From positions 1 through 24,625 of IMG/VR virus record IMGVR_UViG_3300026114_000163: a DNA stretch of 24,625 nt. One strand, 5' to 3'. Both the position numbers and the translations under genes were made by a program. The DNA comes from a virus. The notes beneath the pieces are model-generated. The model made no database searches and was not told the origin of the DNA. It was given only the letters and a program-made list of their open reading frames with translations. Positions 24,053 through 24,625 of this stretch are shown in pieces (the stretch's first letter is position 1; each line of letters opens with the position of its first letter).

Positions 24053-24625
24053 TTATACTCTCCAGGAAAGTTTGGTAACAAGAAATCATAAACAAATTTT
24101 GAATGAGCCTCTTTGCTAGGATGATTGTCGTACCCGTCGTCCCAGGTATTAACTGTTGCAAGCGTATATTCTCTTAACCCGCCGTCTCTGTTATCCGTGA
24201 ATATAAAATTATCCCAATCAATTTCATTTTGAATAGTTTTAAACTGTGGACTGCAAAATTGTATGTGCTCTCCAAAGCCGTCTCTATGAACCATAAAACG
24301 ATAATTCCATTTTTTGGTTTTACAGATGTTTTGCATCAGTAAGATAGACTTTAAAGTAGAGTACCATTGATAATTTAGATTCCATAAATATTCCTGAAAG
24401 TATTCAAATGTCTTTACATATTCTTTATCAATTTTAGATATCTTTGTCCATTCTGTTTTTGATGTAACCTTGGAACACTGCATTAACCACCAATTGTCTG
24501 CTGTTGTTCGGTCTATGTTGCCGGCAGAATTTTCAAAAAATGTACCTGGATTAAAATCGTTACCTTGTTCAGTATTGGTATTAAATAAATCTTTTACAAA
24601 AGGTGTCTCCTTTTGCGAAATCGGA
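24049..24625 (-). CDS. SGNH/GDSL-hydrolase-like protein, C-terminal part (partial)
   Basis: The frame is open without a stop to the right edge, so the ATG at 24483 (MQCSKV) is an internal Met. About 191 residues are visible. The end carries DDGYDNHPSKEAHSKFVYDF, matching the final D-x-x-H-P...H block of SGNH hydrolases, where Asp and His complete the catalytic triad. The Ser-containing GDS block would lie beyond the edge. FTDNRDGGLREYT precedes it. Members remove or transfer acyl groups from glycans or lipids. The next gene starts in its stop codon. Confidence 0.6.
   Translation of the reverse strand, partial: PISQKETPFVKDLFNTNTEQGNDFNPGTFFENSAGNIDRTTADNWWLMQCSKVTSKTEWTKISKIDKEYVKTFEYFQEYLWNLNYQWYSTLKSILLMQNICKTKKWNYRFMVHRDGFGEHIQFCSPQFKTIQNEIDWDNFIFTDNRDGGLREYTLATVNTWDDGYDNHPSKEAHSKFVYDFLLPNFPGEYN

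Noticed and set aside
24049-24483. A complete 144-residue gene starting at the ATG at 24483
   Set aside because: The frame stays open to the window edge with plausible coding sequence, and no Shine-Dalgarno precedes that ATG; the gene is partial.
1-24625. tRNA genes, CRISPR arrays, insertion sequences or attachment sites
   Set aside because: None was recognised; the window is almost wholly coding and the only repeat array is the two-copy duplication at 9089-9325.

Overview
The window looks like part of a marine T4-like myovirus genome (cyanophage or pelagiphage type), either a phage genome or a metagenomic contig. Four things support this: very tight gene packing with ATGA and TAATG stop/start overlaps; AT-rich DNA; octamers matching the T4 late promoter NATAAATA just upstream of Shine-Dalgarno sites; and a mixture of small phage proteins, a repeat-rich tail fibre and a long run of 'metabolic' genes of the kind found in hypervariable islands of these phages. 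No tRNA, integrase, transposase or CRISPR array was seen. The host cannot be named from this window.

Layout: (1) 1-2591, plus strand: the end of one gene, two small conserved phage proteins in overlapping frames, a late promoter, and a tail-fibre-like protein with an Mtd-type N-terminus and internal repeats. (2) 2588-24625, minus strand: an almost gapless block of 24 genes transcribed right to left and meeting the fibre gene tail to tail with a 4-base overlap. Read in its own direction, the block starts with a glycan part (SGNH-hydrolase-like end, two related glycosyltransferase-like proteins, a nucleotide-sugar dehydrogenase, a GT2-like and a GT4-like enzyme). A maturation or small-molecule part follows: a stand-alone Cys-rich auxiliary-cluster protein, a radical SAM core, a DegT aminotransferase, a QueC-like PP-loop ATPase, a nitroreductase-like protein, a QueC-like/radical SAM fusion, an isochorismatase-type cysteine hydrolase, a nitroreductase, another radical SAM enzyme and a NodU-type carbamoyltransferase. 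The last part holds a methyltransferase-like protein with a perfect internal duplication, a kinase-like protein, a shortened PLP enzyme, a 2OG-Fe(II) oxygenase, a fatty-acid-desaturase-like membrane protein, an unrecognised protein, a large radical SAM enzyme of the B12-binding type and a second 2OG-Fe(II) oxygenase.

How it may work together (inference): the sugar dehydrogenase, glycosyltransferases, aminotransferase and carbamoyltransferase fit assembly or decoration of a glycan. The unusual core is 13102-18953, where two QueC-like paralogues, one fused to a complete twitch/radical SAM enzyme, sit among two nitroreductase-family proteins, a cysteine hydrolase, a PLP enzyme and a split radical SAM pair. 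This set does not match the standard phage 7-deazaguanine DNA modification pathway, because no QueD, FolE or DpdA-like gene is visible. It is the best candidate here for an undescribed biosynthetic system. Late-promoter matches at 3414-3421 and 7020-7027 suggest that at least the downstream part is also expressed late.
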